Positions 8,331 to 16,358 of a stretch of DNA of 64,000 nucleotides are shown here, in pieces; within the stretch, counting starts at the first letter, position 1, and each line of letters opens with the position of its first letter. This DNA is from Aeromicrobium senzhongii. Lineage in GTDB: Bacteria > Actinomycetota > Actinomycetes > Propionibacteriales > Nocardioidaceae. A program made the translations under genes and the position numbers. Location of the stretch: assembly GCF_014334735.1 (NCBI RefSeq), contig NZ_CP060587.1, forward strand, positions 62,001 through 126,000, read 5' to 3'. The notes under the pieces were generated by a model that saw nothing but the letters and a program-made list of their open reading frames with translations, made no database searches and had not been told where the DNA came from.

Positions 8331-9293
8331 ATGGTGCACGAGCCGTTCTCCACGCGGGTGGCGACACCGCAGTGGCGCACGGAGGCGGAGGGGTGGATCC
8401 GGGCGGCGTTGGCCGACCACGCGATCGCCGTCACCGGCACCATCGAGCAGCCCCGGATCCGTCCGTGGTCGACCCAGCTGACGGTGCCGACCGACCGGGG
8501 CGTGGTGTGGTTCAAGGCGGCCTGCCCGTCGATGGCGTTCGAGCCGGCGCTGCAGCAGGCGCTCGCGCGTCTGGTCCCCGGCTCGGTGCAGCACCCGCTG
8601 GCGGTCGAGCGCGACCGTGGATGGATGCTCACCCTCGACCACGGCCCGACGTTGGCGGACCAGCGCACCGCGACGTTGGAGGACTGGCGGCTCGCGCTGG
8701 CCGAGGCGGCGCGGGTGCAGCGCGCCCTGGTGCCGCACCGTGCGGAGCTGCTGGCCACGGGGCTTCCCGACGCCGGCCCTGAGACGGTCGTGGGCCGGTT
8801 CGACCGGCTGTTGCAGCTCCACGAGCACGCGACGGCTGGGCACGGTGCCCTGGTGGCGCCGGAGCGGATCGTCGAGCTCCGCGGACGCCGTTCCGAGCTG
8901 GTCGACGCCTGCGCGGAGCTGGCCGAGTCGTCGGTGCCGTCGACGTGGCAGCACGGCGACCTGCACCCGGGCAACCTGCACGAGGACGAGCGGATCGCCT
9001 TCTTCGACCTCGGCGACGGGATGTGGGCGCACGCGATCGAGATCCTGTCGGTCCCGTACGGCGTGGTCACCGGCGAGGGCTCGGTCCCGTGGCCGGAGGT
9101 CGTGACGGCGTGGACCGAGGCGTGGGAGATCGAGCCCGCCGAGTTCGACCGGCTGTGGCGGGCCTCGGCGCTCACGCATGCGGTGAACCGTGCGGTGACG
9201 TGGCACCGCGCCCTGGTGACGGCCACCGGCGCCGAGATCGACGAGTGGGGCGATGCGGTCGAGCATCACTTGGCGTCCATGCTGGACGCATGA
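8331..9293 (+). CDS. Aminoglycoside phosphotransferase-fold protein
   Basis: The 320-residue protein has the APH/choline-kinase-like catalytic loop QHGDLHPGNL at about residues 206-215 (catalytic Asp and metal-binding Asn). The FFDLGDG segment some 15 residues later corresponds to the DFG-like metal-binding motif. The N-lobe is less clear. Such proteins phosphorylate small molecules with ATP. Nothing links it to antibiotic resistance, and many housekeeping actinobacterial members have unknown substrates. The stop overlaps the next start (ATGA), so it is co-expressed with the tRNA-protein transferase gene. Confidence 0.8.
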   Translation: MVHEPFSTRVATPQWRTEAEGWIRAALADHAIAVTGTIEQPRIRPWSTQLTVPTDRGVVWFKAACPSMAFEPALQQALARLVPGSVQHPLAVERDRGWMLTLDHGPTLADQRTATLEDWRLALAEAARVQRALVPHRAELLATGLPDAGPETVVGRFDRLLQLHEHATAGHGALVAPERIVELRGRRSELVDACAELAESSVPSTWQHGDLHPGNLHEDERIAFFDLGDGMWAHAIEILSVPYGVVTGEGSVPWPEVVTAWTEAWEIEPAEFDRLWRASALTHAVNRAVTWHRALVTATGAEIDEWGDAVEHHLASMLDA

Positions 9294-9946
9294 AGCCGGT
9301 CCCCCTGCCACCCTCGCCGTGGACGTTCGATCCACGCGACTGGCCCCAGGACGACTGCATCGCGTACGGCGCCGACCTGGAGCCCGCCACCATCGTCGAG
9401 GCGTACCGCCACGGCGCCTTCCCGATGCCCGACCGCGACCTCCTGCTGTGGTGGTCTCCCCTGGAACGCGGGGTGCTGCGGCCGGGTGACCTGAGGATCT
9501 CGCGGTCGTTGCGGCGCTCGCTGCGGGGCTTCACCTTCACCGTCGACACCGACTTCGAGGCCGTGATCGACGCCTGTGCCGACCCGAGTCGCCCGGGGTC
9601 GTGGATCACCGCGTCGATCCGGTCGGCCTACCTGCGCCTGCACGATCTGGGCTACGCGCACAGCGTCGAGACGCGCGACGAGGACGGTCGGCTGGTCGGC
9701 GGGCTCTACGGACTCGGCCTGGGATCCCTGTTCGCAGGCGAATCGATGTTCCATCGCCGCACGGACGCCTCCAAGGCGGCGCTGGTCGCCCTGGTCGATC
9801 GGATGTCGGTCCTCCCGGAGTGGCTCATCGACACCCAGTGGCAGACGGAGCACCTGGCGACGCTCGGTGTCCAGGTCGTCTCCCGGGAGTCCTACCTGGC
9901 GACGATCGAGACGCTCGTCGACCGTCCCGCGCCCGTTTGGGACTGA
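9290..9946 (+). CDS. aat: Leucyl/phenylalanyl-tRNA-protein transferase
   Basis: The 218-residue enzyme transfers Leu or Phe from tRNA to proteins with an N-terminal Lys or Arg, marking them for ClpAP/ClpS degradation (N-end rule). Family hallmarks are FDPRDWP near the N-terminus, AYRHGAFPMP, LLWWSP, GSWITASIRSAYLRLH and GGLYGLGLGSLFAGESMFH. It is full length. Start ATG 9290 overlaps the upstream stop codon. Confidence 0.95.
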   Translation: MKPVPLPPSPWTFDPRDWPQDDCIAYGADLEPATIVEAYRHGAFPMPDRDLLLWWSPLERGVLRPGDLRISRSLRRSLRGFTFTVDTDFEAVIDACADPSRPGSWITASIRSAYLRLHDLGYAHSVETRDEDGRLVGGLYGLGLGSLFAGESMFHRRTDASKAALVALVDRMSVLPEWLIDTQWQTEHLATLGVQVVSRESYLATIETLVDRPAPVWD

Positions 9947-9970
9947 AATCTCGCGACACGCCGAAGGCCC

Positions 9971-9990
9971 CCGGGGGGAAGCACCCCCGG
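9971..9990 (+). terminator. Short GC hairpin after aat
   Basis: Arms CCGGGGG (9971-9977) and CCCCCGG (9984-9990) enclose a 6-nt loop. It lies 25 bp after the aat stop and upstream of hup. No T-run follows, so termination is only a possibility. Confidence 0.35.
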
Positions 9991-10044
9991 TGCGCTCCCT
10001 AGACTGCTGGACGTACCCATCACATCCATTTCAGGAGCAGAATC

Positions 10045-10323
10045 GTGGCACTTTCCCGCAACGATCTCGTGGCCGAGCTGGCCGCCAAGACCGGCAGCAC
10101 CAAGAAGGACGTCGACGAGTTCGTCACCGCCTTCGCCGAGCTCGTCATCGACTCGGTCGCCAAGGGCGAGAAGATCTCCATCCCCGGTGTGCTCTCGGTC
10201 GAGCGCGTCGCCCGCGCTGCCCGCACGGGTCGCAACCCCGCCACCGGCGAGACCATCGACATCCCGGCCGGCTTCGGCGTGAAGGTCAGCGCCGGTTCGC
10301 GCCTCAAGGCTGCCGCGAAGTAA
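10045..10323 (+). CDS. hup: HU family DNA-binding protein
   Basis: The 92-residue protein is a full-length short HU. The N-terminal helical part (NDLVAELAAKTGSTKKDVDEF) dimerises. The DNA-binding arm has TGRNPATGETIDIPA at about residues 59-73 with the intercalating Pro. HU bends and compacts DNA in the nucleoid. It lacks the long Lys/Ala/Pro tail of mycobacterial HupB. GTG 10045 is chosen because AGGAG at 10033-10037 is well placed and the protein starts exactly at the usual ALSRNDLV. A strong hairpin follows. Confidence 0.96.
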   Translation: MALSRNDLVAELAAKTGSTKKDVDEFVTAFAELVIDSVAKGEKISIPGVLSVERVARAARTGRNPATGETIDIPAGFGVKVSAGSRLKAAAK

Positions 10324-10333
10324 GTCTTCGCCC

Positions 10334-10372
10334 CGACGCCCCCGCCCTGTGCACACAGGGTCGGGGGCGTCG
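10334..10372 (+). terminator. Terminator hairpin after hup
   Basis: An inverted repeat with arms CGACGCCCCCG (left) and CGGGGGCGTCG (right), and further pairing of CCTGTG/CACAGG around the centre. It begins 10 bp after the hup stop. Only a weak T-rich tail follows (TGCGTTGT), which is common for high-GC actinobacterial terminators. Confidence 0.75.
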
Positions 10373-10394
10373 TGCGTTGTGTGAGGATGCGGGG

Positions 10395-11468
10395 GTGACG
10401 CCTTACCACCGGCTGGCCCGCGAATCGCCCGATTTCGCCCACTGGCGACTGCCTGTGGCGGCGGTGCTGGGAATCGTGTTCTACGGCTCGATCTCGGTCG
10501 GTCTGGCCATCGTGTTGATGATCGTCCTGGTGGCGTCGGGCGCCGACACGGACGCGTGGCTCGACTCGGCCAGCACGGACATCGCGATCGACGACCCGGG
10601 GATGCTGCTGTTCCAGCTGGGCACCATCGCCGCCCTGATCCCCTGTGTCCTGGTGCCGGTGGCCGTGGTGTGGCGCCGTCACGTCGGGTACCTGCACTCG
10701 GTCGTGGGCCACCTGCGCTGGCGCTGGCTCGGCCGCTGCGTCGCTCTCGGGTTCCTCGTCGTCGGGGTCACCCTGGGGCTCTCCGTGGTCGTCGCGGCCG
10801 TGGTCGGGGACGACTCCGTCCAGTTCGCGTCGCTCGACGGTCGGGCCGTCGCGTCGCTGCTGGTCGTGCTGCTCGTCGTCCCGTTCCAGGCCTCCGCCGA
10901 GGAGTACGTGTTCCGTGGGGCGCTGATGCAGCTCATCGGCTCCTGGACCCGCTGGGCCGTCGTGCCGGTCGTGGCCACCAGCCTGCTGTTCGCCGCCGGC
11001 CACGTCTACGACTTCTGGGGCCTGGTCTCGGTGTTCCTGTTCGGTGTCATCGCCGCGGTCATGACGATCCGCACCGGCGGCCTGGAGGCCGCGATCGGGC
11101 TGCACATCGCGAACAACACCGTCCTGATGGTCCTCGACGTGCTGGGCCTGGTCGACTCCAGCGGCGAGGGCGCGGGGTTCCTCAACGAGGTCGTGCCGTC
11201 GACCGTGATGTGCCTGGTCTTCTGGGCGCTCGTCGAGTGGTCCGCCCGCCGGGGCGACCTCCAGCGGCTGAGGCCATCGCTGCCCCCGTTGCCGGCTCCT
11301 GTCCCGGCGTACCGCGTGGTCCCGCCGCCGCCCTACGTGCCGCCGGGCGTGCCGCCGCAGGCGGTCGCCCCGCCCGCGCCGGTCGTCCCCGTGGCCCCGC
11401 CGCCCCGTGCCGAGGTCCCGCCCAACGCGCCGTCCTACCCGGGGGATCCGGGCGTGTGGGACCGCTGA
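10395..11468 (+). CDS. CPBP family intramembrane glutamic endopeptidase with Pro-rich tail
   Basis: The 357-residue protein has about eight hydrophobic helices. It carries the CPBP (Abi/RCE1) motifs: EEYVFRG at about residues 169-175, FAAGHVYDF at about 199-207, and HIANN at about 236-240, which together form the glutamate/histidine active site in the membrane. The last ~75 residues are almost only Pro, Ala and Val with few charges, a likely disordered tail. Bacterial CPBP proteases process peptides or act as membrane adaptors; the substrate here is unknown. Start GTG 10395 follows the hup terminator. A bidirectional hairpin separates it from the convergent MMPL gene. Confidence 0.85.
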   Translation: MTPYHRLARESPDFAHWRLPVAAVLGIVFYGSISVGLAIVLMIVLVASGADTDAWLDSASTDIAIDDPGMLLFQLGTIAALIPCVLVPVAVVWRRHVGYLHSVVGHLRWRWLGRCVALGFLVVGVTLGLSVVVAAVVGDDSVQFASLDGRAVASLLVVLLVVPFQASAEEYVFRGALMQLIGSWTRWAVVPVVATSLLFAAGHVYDFWGLVSVFLFGVIAAVMTIRTGGLEAAIGLHIANNTVLMVLDVLGLVDSSGEGAGFLNEVVPSTVMCLVFWALVEWSARRGDLQRLRPSLPPLPAPVPAYRVVPPPPYVPPGVPPQAVAPPAPVVPVAPPPRAEVPPNAPSYPGDPGVWDR

Positions 11469-11491
11469 GCCGGTCCTGTCACGACGACGAC

Positions 11492-11523
11492 GGGCCGCCC
11501 TCGGACGAATCCGAGGGCGGCCC
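11492..11523. terminator. Bidirectional terminator hairpin
   Basis: Perfect 13-bp arms (GGGCCGCCCTCGG and its complement) surround a 6-nt loop between the convergent CPBP (+) and MMPL (-) genes. The position supports termination from both sides. Confidence 0.75.
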
Positions 11524-11538
11524 GTACGCCGTGTCGGC

Positions 11539-13854
11539 TCAGACCTTGCTGTAGTGGTCGTCCAGGTGCGGACGGTGCAGGTTCTCGCCCTCGATGTCGA
11601 CGTTGGGGATGATCCGGTCCAGCCACTTCGGCAGGTACCAGGCCTTCTCGCCCATCAGGTACATCAGTGCCGGGATCAGCACGAGACGCACGATGAAGGC
11701 ATCGAAGATCACCGCGGCGGCCAGCGCGAAGCCCATCGACTGCACGATCGGCTCGTCCATGAAGATGAACCCGCCGAAGACCGCGGTCATGATCAGCGCG
11801 GCAGCCGTCACCACGCGGGCGCTGTTGCGGAACCCGTCGACGACGGCCTCGCGGTAGGACGCGCCGTGGACGTGGGCCTCGCGGATCCGGGTCACCAGGA
11901 AGACCTGGTAGTCCATCGCCAGCCCGAAGACCACGCCGATCAGGAAGATCGGGATGAAGCTGACGATCGGCTGGCCCGGGAAGAAGCCGAACAGGCCCTC
12001 CTGGAAGATCGCGACCGTCGCACCCAGGGTCGCCATGACCGAGAGCAGGAATCCCAAGGTGGCGGTCAGTGGCACCAGCAGCGACCGGAACACCATGACG
12101 AGCAGCACGAAGGCCAGGCCGATGACGATGGCCAGGTAGAGCGGCAGCGCGTCGGCGAGCATCTGCGAGACGTCCGCCTGGATGGCCGTCAGGCCGGTGA
12201 CGCCGACGGTGGTGCCCGTCTGCTCCTCGATCGCCTCTTCGCCGTCGCGCAACGATTCCAGCAGTTCCTCGGTCGCGGTGTCCTCGGCGCCGGTGGACGG
12301 CTGGATGAGGATCATCGCGCCCTTGTCGTTGGCTGCGGCCGTCATCGCGTTGGCGACGTCGTCCTGACCGCTCGCCCACGCCGTGACGGCCTGGTAGGCC
12401 GCCTGCTGCTCCTGCGGGTCCTCCACGCCACGGGCGTCGACGACCAACAGCATCGGTGACAACCGGCCCGGGCCGAAGGCCTCGGTGACGAGGTCGGACG
12501 CCTTGCGCTGGGTGGTGTCCTTCGCCGCCGTGCTGTCGGTGGGCAGCGCCAGGTGCATGTCCTTGACCGGAACGGCGAGCACACCCAGACCCACGACGAC
12601 GAGCAGCACCCAGGCCAGCGGCGCCTTGCGCAGGAACCGCGCCCAGCGGACGCCGTTGTTGAGGATGTGGCCGTTGGCCTCGCGCGCCGGGCGGTACCGG
12701 CGGAACGTGCCGCCGAACGCCTTGGACTTCAGCAGGCCCAGGATGGCCGGCAGCAGTGTGAGGGCGACGAGCACCGCGACGGTGACGGTCGCCGCGGCGC
12801 CCAGGCCCATGGCGGTCAGGAACGAGATCCCGACGACGCTGAGCGCGACGAGCGCGATGATCACCGTCAGGCCGGCGAACACGACGGCGGAGCCGGCGGT
12901 TCCGACCGCGACACCGATGGCCTCCTCGCGGTCGTCGGTGTGGTCGAGCTCGTTGCGGTAGCGCGCCAGGATGAACAGCGCGTAGTCGATGCCGACCGCC
13001 AGCCCCAGCATGCTGGCCAGGGCGGTCGTGCTGGACGGGACCTCGGTGATGGCGGTCATCGCGGTGATGGCGGTGATGCCGATGCCCACGCCGATGCCGG
13101 CCGTGACGATGGGCATGCCGGCCGCCACGAGCGAGCCGAAGGTCAGCGCCAGGATCACCAGCGCCAGCGCGATGCCGATCAACTCGGACGAGGCGCCCGC
13201 GGGCTCCATCGCCTGCATGGCCGACCCGGAGACCTCGACGGTCAATCCCGCGTCACGGGCGTCGTCCATCGCGGCCGTGACGGCATCTTGCATCTCGGGC
13301 GTGACCTCGAGGACCGTGGGCACGTCGAACGTGAACGCGATCGTGCCGACCCGGCCGTCCTCGGACAGCGGTGTGGCGGCACGGATCTGCGACTGCGCCT
13401 GGGCCAGCGCCGCGTCGCGGTCGAACGGCTGGCCGGCGTCCTTCGCCTGGGCCTGTGCCTGATCGATGCCCGAGGTCACCTGCCCCTCGAGGCCGGCCGC
13501 GGCCTCGACGGGACCGACGACGCCCTCCTTGACGTCCTCGATCGAGGCGATGTCGGCGACGAGCGATGCCACCGCGGCCGCCTGCGGCTCCTGTGCGAGC
13601 TTCTCGCCCTCCGGGGCGGCCACGACGATCGTGGCGCTGGGCGCGTCGACGGCGGCCGCGGCGGGGAAGAGCTCCTGCTGCAGCTCGGCGGCCTCGACCG
13701 ACTCGATGCCGGGGATCGAGAAGGTGTTGGACATGGGCTTGGACAGGTAACCCGCGACGGCGCCGAGGCCCACGAGGGCCACCAGCCAGCCGGCGAGGAA
13801 GATCGGCCAGCGCCGGTAGGCGGTCTTGCCGAGTCGATAGAGCAGGGTTGCCAT
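11539..13854 (-). CDS. MMPL family RND-type transporter
   Basis: The 771-residue protein has two RND halves: an N-terminal helix, an extracellular domain, then five or six helices, the whole pattern repeated. The MMPL-type segment VGIDYALFILARYR (about residues 320-333) carries the Asp of the proton-relay region, and the second half has the matching GLAMDYQVFLVTRIREA. These proteins export lipids, siderophores or drugs using the proton gradient. No mycolate genes are nearby, so drug or lipid export is more likely. Start ATG 13854 has AGGAG upstream. It is probably controlled by the TetR gene directly upstream. Confidence 0.92.
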   Translation of the reverse strand: MATLLYRLGKTAYRRWPIFLAGWLVALVGLGAVAGYLSKPMSNTFSIPGIESVEAAELQQELFPAAAAVDAPSATIVVAAPEGEKLAQEPQAAAVASLVADIASIEDVKEGVVGPVEAAAGLEGQVTSGIDQAQAQAKDAGQPFDRDAALAQAQSQIRAATPLSEDGRVGTIAFTFDVPTVLEVTPEMQDAVTAAMDDARDAGLTVEVSGSAMQAMEPAGASSELIGIALALVILALTFGSLVAAGMPIVTAGIGVGIGITAITAMTAITEVPSSTTALASMLGLAVGIDYALFILARYRNELDHTDDREEAIGVAVGTAGSAVVFAGLTVIIALVALSVVGISFLTAMGLGAAATVTVAVLVALTLLPAILGLLKSKAFGGTFRRYRPAREANGHILNNGVRWARFLRKAPLAWVLLVVVGLGVLAVPVKDMHLALPTDSTAAKDTTQRKASDLVTEAFGPGRLSPMLLVVDARGVEDPQEQQAAYQAVTAWASGQDDVANAMTAAANDKGAMILIQPSTGAEDTATEELLESLRDGEEAIEEQTGTTVGVTGLTAIQADVSQMLADALPLYLAIVIGLAFVLLVMVFRSLLVPLTATLGFLLSVMATLGATVAIFQEGLFGFFPGQPIVSFIPIFLIGVVFGLAMDYQVFLVTRIREAHVHGASYREAVVDGFRNSARVVTAAALIMTAVFGGFIFMDEPIVQSMGFALAAAVIFDAFIVRLVLIPALMYLMGEKAWYLPKWLDRIIPNVDIEGENLHRPHLDDHYSKV

Positions 13855-13897
13855 GCGGCGGTCGTCTCCTGGGGTGGGGGGTCGGGGATGGTGGTGG

Positions 13898-14476
13898 TCA
13901 GGTGTGAGCCGGCTCGAACAGCGAGCTCGTGGTGTCGAAGGCGAGGTCGAGGCACTCCGCGAACGTCCGGGTCGGTGTGGCGAGAGCTTCGTCGAGGGCG
14001 GCATCGCACACGGTGACGACGACGGCGCTCAGCAGACGCAAGGTGAGCGGTTCGATCGCCCGGCCCTCGCGGCGGGTGATCGCCTCGGACAGCAGCCGCG
14101 ACTTCTCGACGAAGCGCTCGTGCACGGCGGTCATCAGGCGGGGGTCGCTGCACAGCAGGCGCCGGATCGCGTCGATCTCGGCGGGGTCCGGGGAGTCGGC
14201 CGCCACGGTCGCGCGCACGATCTCCTTCACGTCCACCAGGAGCCGACCGGTCGGCCCGCCGGCCCGGAAGGTCTCCAGCAGGTCGGGCTCCACCTCGTGC
14301 TCGGGACCGAGCACGGCGTCGACCTTGCCCGGCACGTAGTTGAACAGGGTGCGTCGCGAGACGCCCGCCCGTTCGGCCAGCTGGTCCATGGTGAAGCCGT
14401 CGAGTCCGCGCTCCTGCGTCAGCTCGCGAGCGCAGCGCGTGATCGTCAGGAGGGTTCGCTCCCGACGCAGTTGCAT
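13898..14476 (-). CDS. TetR family regulator, likely repressor of the MMPL exporter
   Basis: The 192-residue protein opens with a TetR helix-turn-helix (ITRCARELTQERGLDGFTMD, then the recognition helix RAGVSRRTLFNYVPGK). The C-terminal ligand domain is unassigned. Start ATG 14476 lies 12 bp from a strong palindrome (14488-14515) that is its probable operator. The MMPL gene begins 43 bp downstream on the same strand, so one regulated transcript is expected. GTG 14491 would add five residues and run into the palindrome, so it is less likely. Confidence 0.88.
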   Translation of the reverse strand: MQLRRERTLLTITRCARELTQERGLDGFTMDQLAERAGVSRRTLFNYVPGKVDAVLGPEHEVEPDLLETFRAGGPTGRLLVDVKEIVRATVAADSPDPAEIDAIRRLLCSDPRLMTAVHERFVEKSRLLSEAITRREGRAIEPLTLRLLSAVVVTVCDAALDEALATPTRTFAECLDLAFDTTSSLFEPAHT

Positions 14477-14487
14477 TGCACTCTTCG

Positions 14488-14515
14488 ACACGGAGTGCAG
14501 TCTTGCACTCCGTGT
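14488..14515. promoter_or_regulatory. Operator palindrome of the TetR/MMPL operon
   Basis: A perfect inverted repeat with 12-bp arms (ACACGGAGTGCA and TGCACTCCGTGT) and a 4-nt centre, GTCT. It is just upstream of the TetR start codon. Further TGCA-containing half-sites flank it (TTGCATTGCAC at about 14471 and GGTGCAATC at about 14521), suggesting more than one repressor dimer. Autoregulation is the natural reading. Confidence 0.75.
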
Positions 14516-14540
14516 GCCCCGGTGCAATCGGGGGCGTCCG

Positions 14541-14859
14541 TCAGGTCACGACGGTGCGGCCCGCCGCCTCCCACGCGTCCATCCCGCCCTCGAGGTTGAT
14601 CGCCTCGTGACCGCGGTGGGTCAGCCACGCGGCGGCGTGCGCCGAGCGCTGGCCGAGGTGGCACACGACCAGGACGGGGCGCTCGGGGTCGAGCTCATCG
14701 ACCCGGAACGGCAGGTCGCCGAGGGGGGATGTGGAGCGCCCCGGGCAGGTGTCCCCCGGCCCACTCGAACGGCTCGCGCACGTCGAGCACGATCCACTCG
14801 GCCGGGACCGGATCGGGCACCTCGGTGGGCTCGAGACGCGTGAGTTCGTGGTCGGTCAT
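14541..14859 (-). pseudogene. Rhodanese-like domain protein, frameshifted
   Basis: On the minus strand, ATG 14859 opens a protein beginning MTDHELTRLEPTEVPD and continuing into VLDVREPFEWAGGHLPGA, a rhodanese N-terminal half. After LHIP the frame is lost at a run of six C (plus-strand G 14723-14728). With five C, translation continues as LGDLPFRVDELD, then VVCHLGQRSAHAA, with the active-site Cys at the rhodanese loop, and ends at TGA 14541. The 319-nt span is one base over a multiple of three. Each half is under 60 codons, so it is easily overlooked. Single-domain rhodaneses move sulfane sulfur. Homopolymer error or real mutation cannot be told apart here. Confidence 0.8.
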
Positions 14860-14999
14860 GAGACGGTGGACCTCCGGGAGGGCCTTGAAACGGTGGCGGT
14901 TGAATGGTTAATTGTTAGTAGCCACGGGTGCGCGCCGGCGAAGGCGCGCCCTCGCATGAGGCTGCAGGTCACCTGCCGGGGGAATCGAAAGGGGGACAG

Positions 15000-15392
15000 A
15001 TGGTGCACAGTCGCGATGTGGTGCGACTGCCATTCGAGTCTTCCACCCCGGGCATCGCCCGCACGAAGCTGGCCGCATTCTTGACCATCAACCGGATCGA
15101 CTCCCCGGTCATCGACAACGCCCTGATCGTGCTGAGCGAGATGATCGCCAACGCCGTCGCGCACGGCACGCCCGACCAGGACGGCACGATGGAGATCTCC
15201 TGGAGCATCGACGACGGTCTGCTCAACCTCAGCGTCCGCGACGCCGGCCACTGCACCGAGATGGTGCCCCGCCCGTTCGACGAGGACTCCCTCGGCGGTC
15301 GTGGCCTGTCGATCATCAGCCGGGTCGCCGACAAGTGGTCGGTCGACCTGACCGGCGGCACCTGCGTGCGCGCCGAGCTCGCGCTGGCCTGA
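15000..15392 (+). CDS. RsbW-like serine kinase/anti-sigma ATPase domain protein
   Basis: The 130-residue protein is a single GHKL ATPase domain of the HATPase_c_2 type. The N-box is SEMIANAVAHG at about residues 46-56, the G1 box is VRDAGHC at about 79-85, and the lid region has GGRGLSIISRVAD. Such actinobacterial proteins act as anti-sigma factors or modulators in partner-switching. No sigma factor or anti-anti-sigma gene is adjacent, so its partner is unknown. ATG 15000 is chosen because AAGGGGG lies about 7 bp upstream and the domain starts right after it. The gene is divergent from the rhodanese gene; the 140-bp gap contains an AT-rich stretch (14900-14920) likely to hold a promoter. Confidence 0.82.
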   Translation: MVHSRDVVRLPFESSTPGIARTKLAAFLTINRIDSPVIDNALIVLSEMIANAVAHGTPDQDGTMEISWSIDDGLLNLSVRDAGHCTEMVPRPFDEDSLGGRGLSIISRVADKWSVDLTGGTCVRAELALA

Positions 15393-15430
15393 TCACCGGC
15401 CCGCTGCGGCGGGCGGATAGCGTGTCGGTC

Positions 15431-16270
15431 ATGGGCAAGAAGTCGAGGCGTACCAAGCCGGCCAAGCAGCGCATGCCATTCGTCGCGCGCACCTTCGAGG
15501 GACTGCCGTCGGAGGGTGACTGGGTCGCCCTGCGTGAGTTCGTGCCGTCCGCCACGGCGACGGTCGGCCTGCGCGACGGCGGCACCGTCCGGATCTGCTC
15601 GTTGCTGCCCGGCGCCGGTGCCGGACTCGTCCGTCCCGACGGCGAGATCTGGGTGGGTCTGCAGGTCATGCACAACCACGGCGACATCAGCCGCGACCTG
15701 GCCCACGTCATCGAGATCGCCCGCGAGACCGAGCCGGGCACCCCGATCCGCATGACGGCGCCGGGCGTCGGGGCGCGCCTGCAGGACCTCATCGACCCCG
15801 ACAGCGACTTCGAGGTCGAGCTGCACGACGGCTTCGACTGGTGGCTCGTCGAGCAGGACCGTGACTCGTCCGCCGCTGCGGCCGCCCTGGAGGAGGCCAA
15901 CGCCACGATCGCGCCCACCACCAAGCTGACGGCCACCGACTCCGCGTACGTCACGGACATGGGCGACCACTCCTACCTGCGCTGGATCATGCTCGACGAC
16001 GAGGGACCGCTGCTGGACGCCTTCGCTCGCCTGCGCGCCGCCGGGAAGGACTCGCTGGGCGAGGGCACCGAGCTGATCGGGATCTTCCGGGCGCACGGCC
16101 TGCTCGTGCCGGTGTGGGAGCTCGACGGCGTCGGTGCCGCGGAGCTGGACGCGGCGGTGCCCGACTTCGCCGCCGTGCTGGACGAGGCGAAGAGCCGCAC
16201 CGACGAGCTCAGCAGCGACGAGCGGACGGCACGGCGCGAGCTGATCAGCCGTCAGGTCACCATCCGCTGA
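15431..16270 (+). CDS. DUF5926-like protein of unknown function
   Basis: The 279-residue soluble protein starts MGKKSRRTKPAKQRMPFVAR, a highly basic N-terminus, followed by an acidic alpha/beta body with no catalytic motif I can name. This layout matches actinobacterial proteins filed as DUF5926, which I recall from the basic MGKKSR opening; a database search would be needed to be sure. No signal peptide or membrane segment is seen. It lies 38 bp downstream of the RsbW-like gene on the same strand and 88 bp upstream of the phosphoglucomutase gene. Confidence 0.6.
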   Translation: MGKKSRRTKPAKQRMPFVARTFEGLPSEGDWVALREFVPSATATVGLRDGGTVRICSLLPGAGAGLVRPDGEIWVGLQVMHNHGDISRDLAHVIEIARETEPGTPIRMTAPGVGARLQDLIDPDSDFEVELHDGFDWWLVEQDRDSSAAAAALEEANATIAPTTKLTATDSAYVTDMGDHSYLRWIMLDDEGPLLDAFARLRAAGKDSLGEGTELIGIFRAHGLLVPVWELDGVGAAELDAAVPDFAAVLDEAKSRTDELSSDERTARRELISRQVTIR

Positions 16271-16358
16271 CTGGAATCCGTGGGGTTCTCGTCGCCCAAC
16301 GCACGCGGGTGCACCCGCATTCACGCGGTTGTCATGTGGGCAGCCTAGGCTGGAAGAC

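Noticed and set aside
8331..9293. Aminoglycoside resistance gene
   Set aside because: Only the generic phosphotransferase loop is present. The gene is coupled to aat and shows no sign of transfer.
14900..14920. GGTTAAT-like half-site as a second site of the leucine-operon TetR
   Set aside because: Only one half matches the 3183-3200 palindrome, and the neighbouring genes have no link to leucine metabolism.
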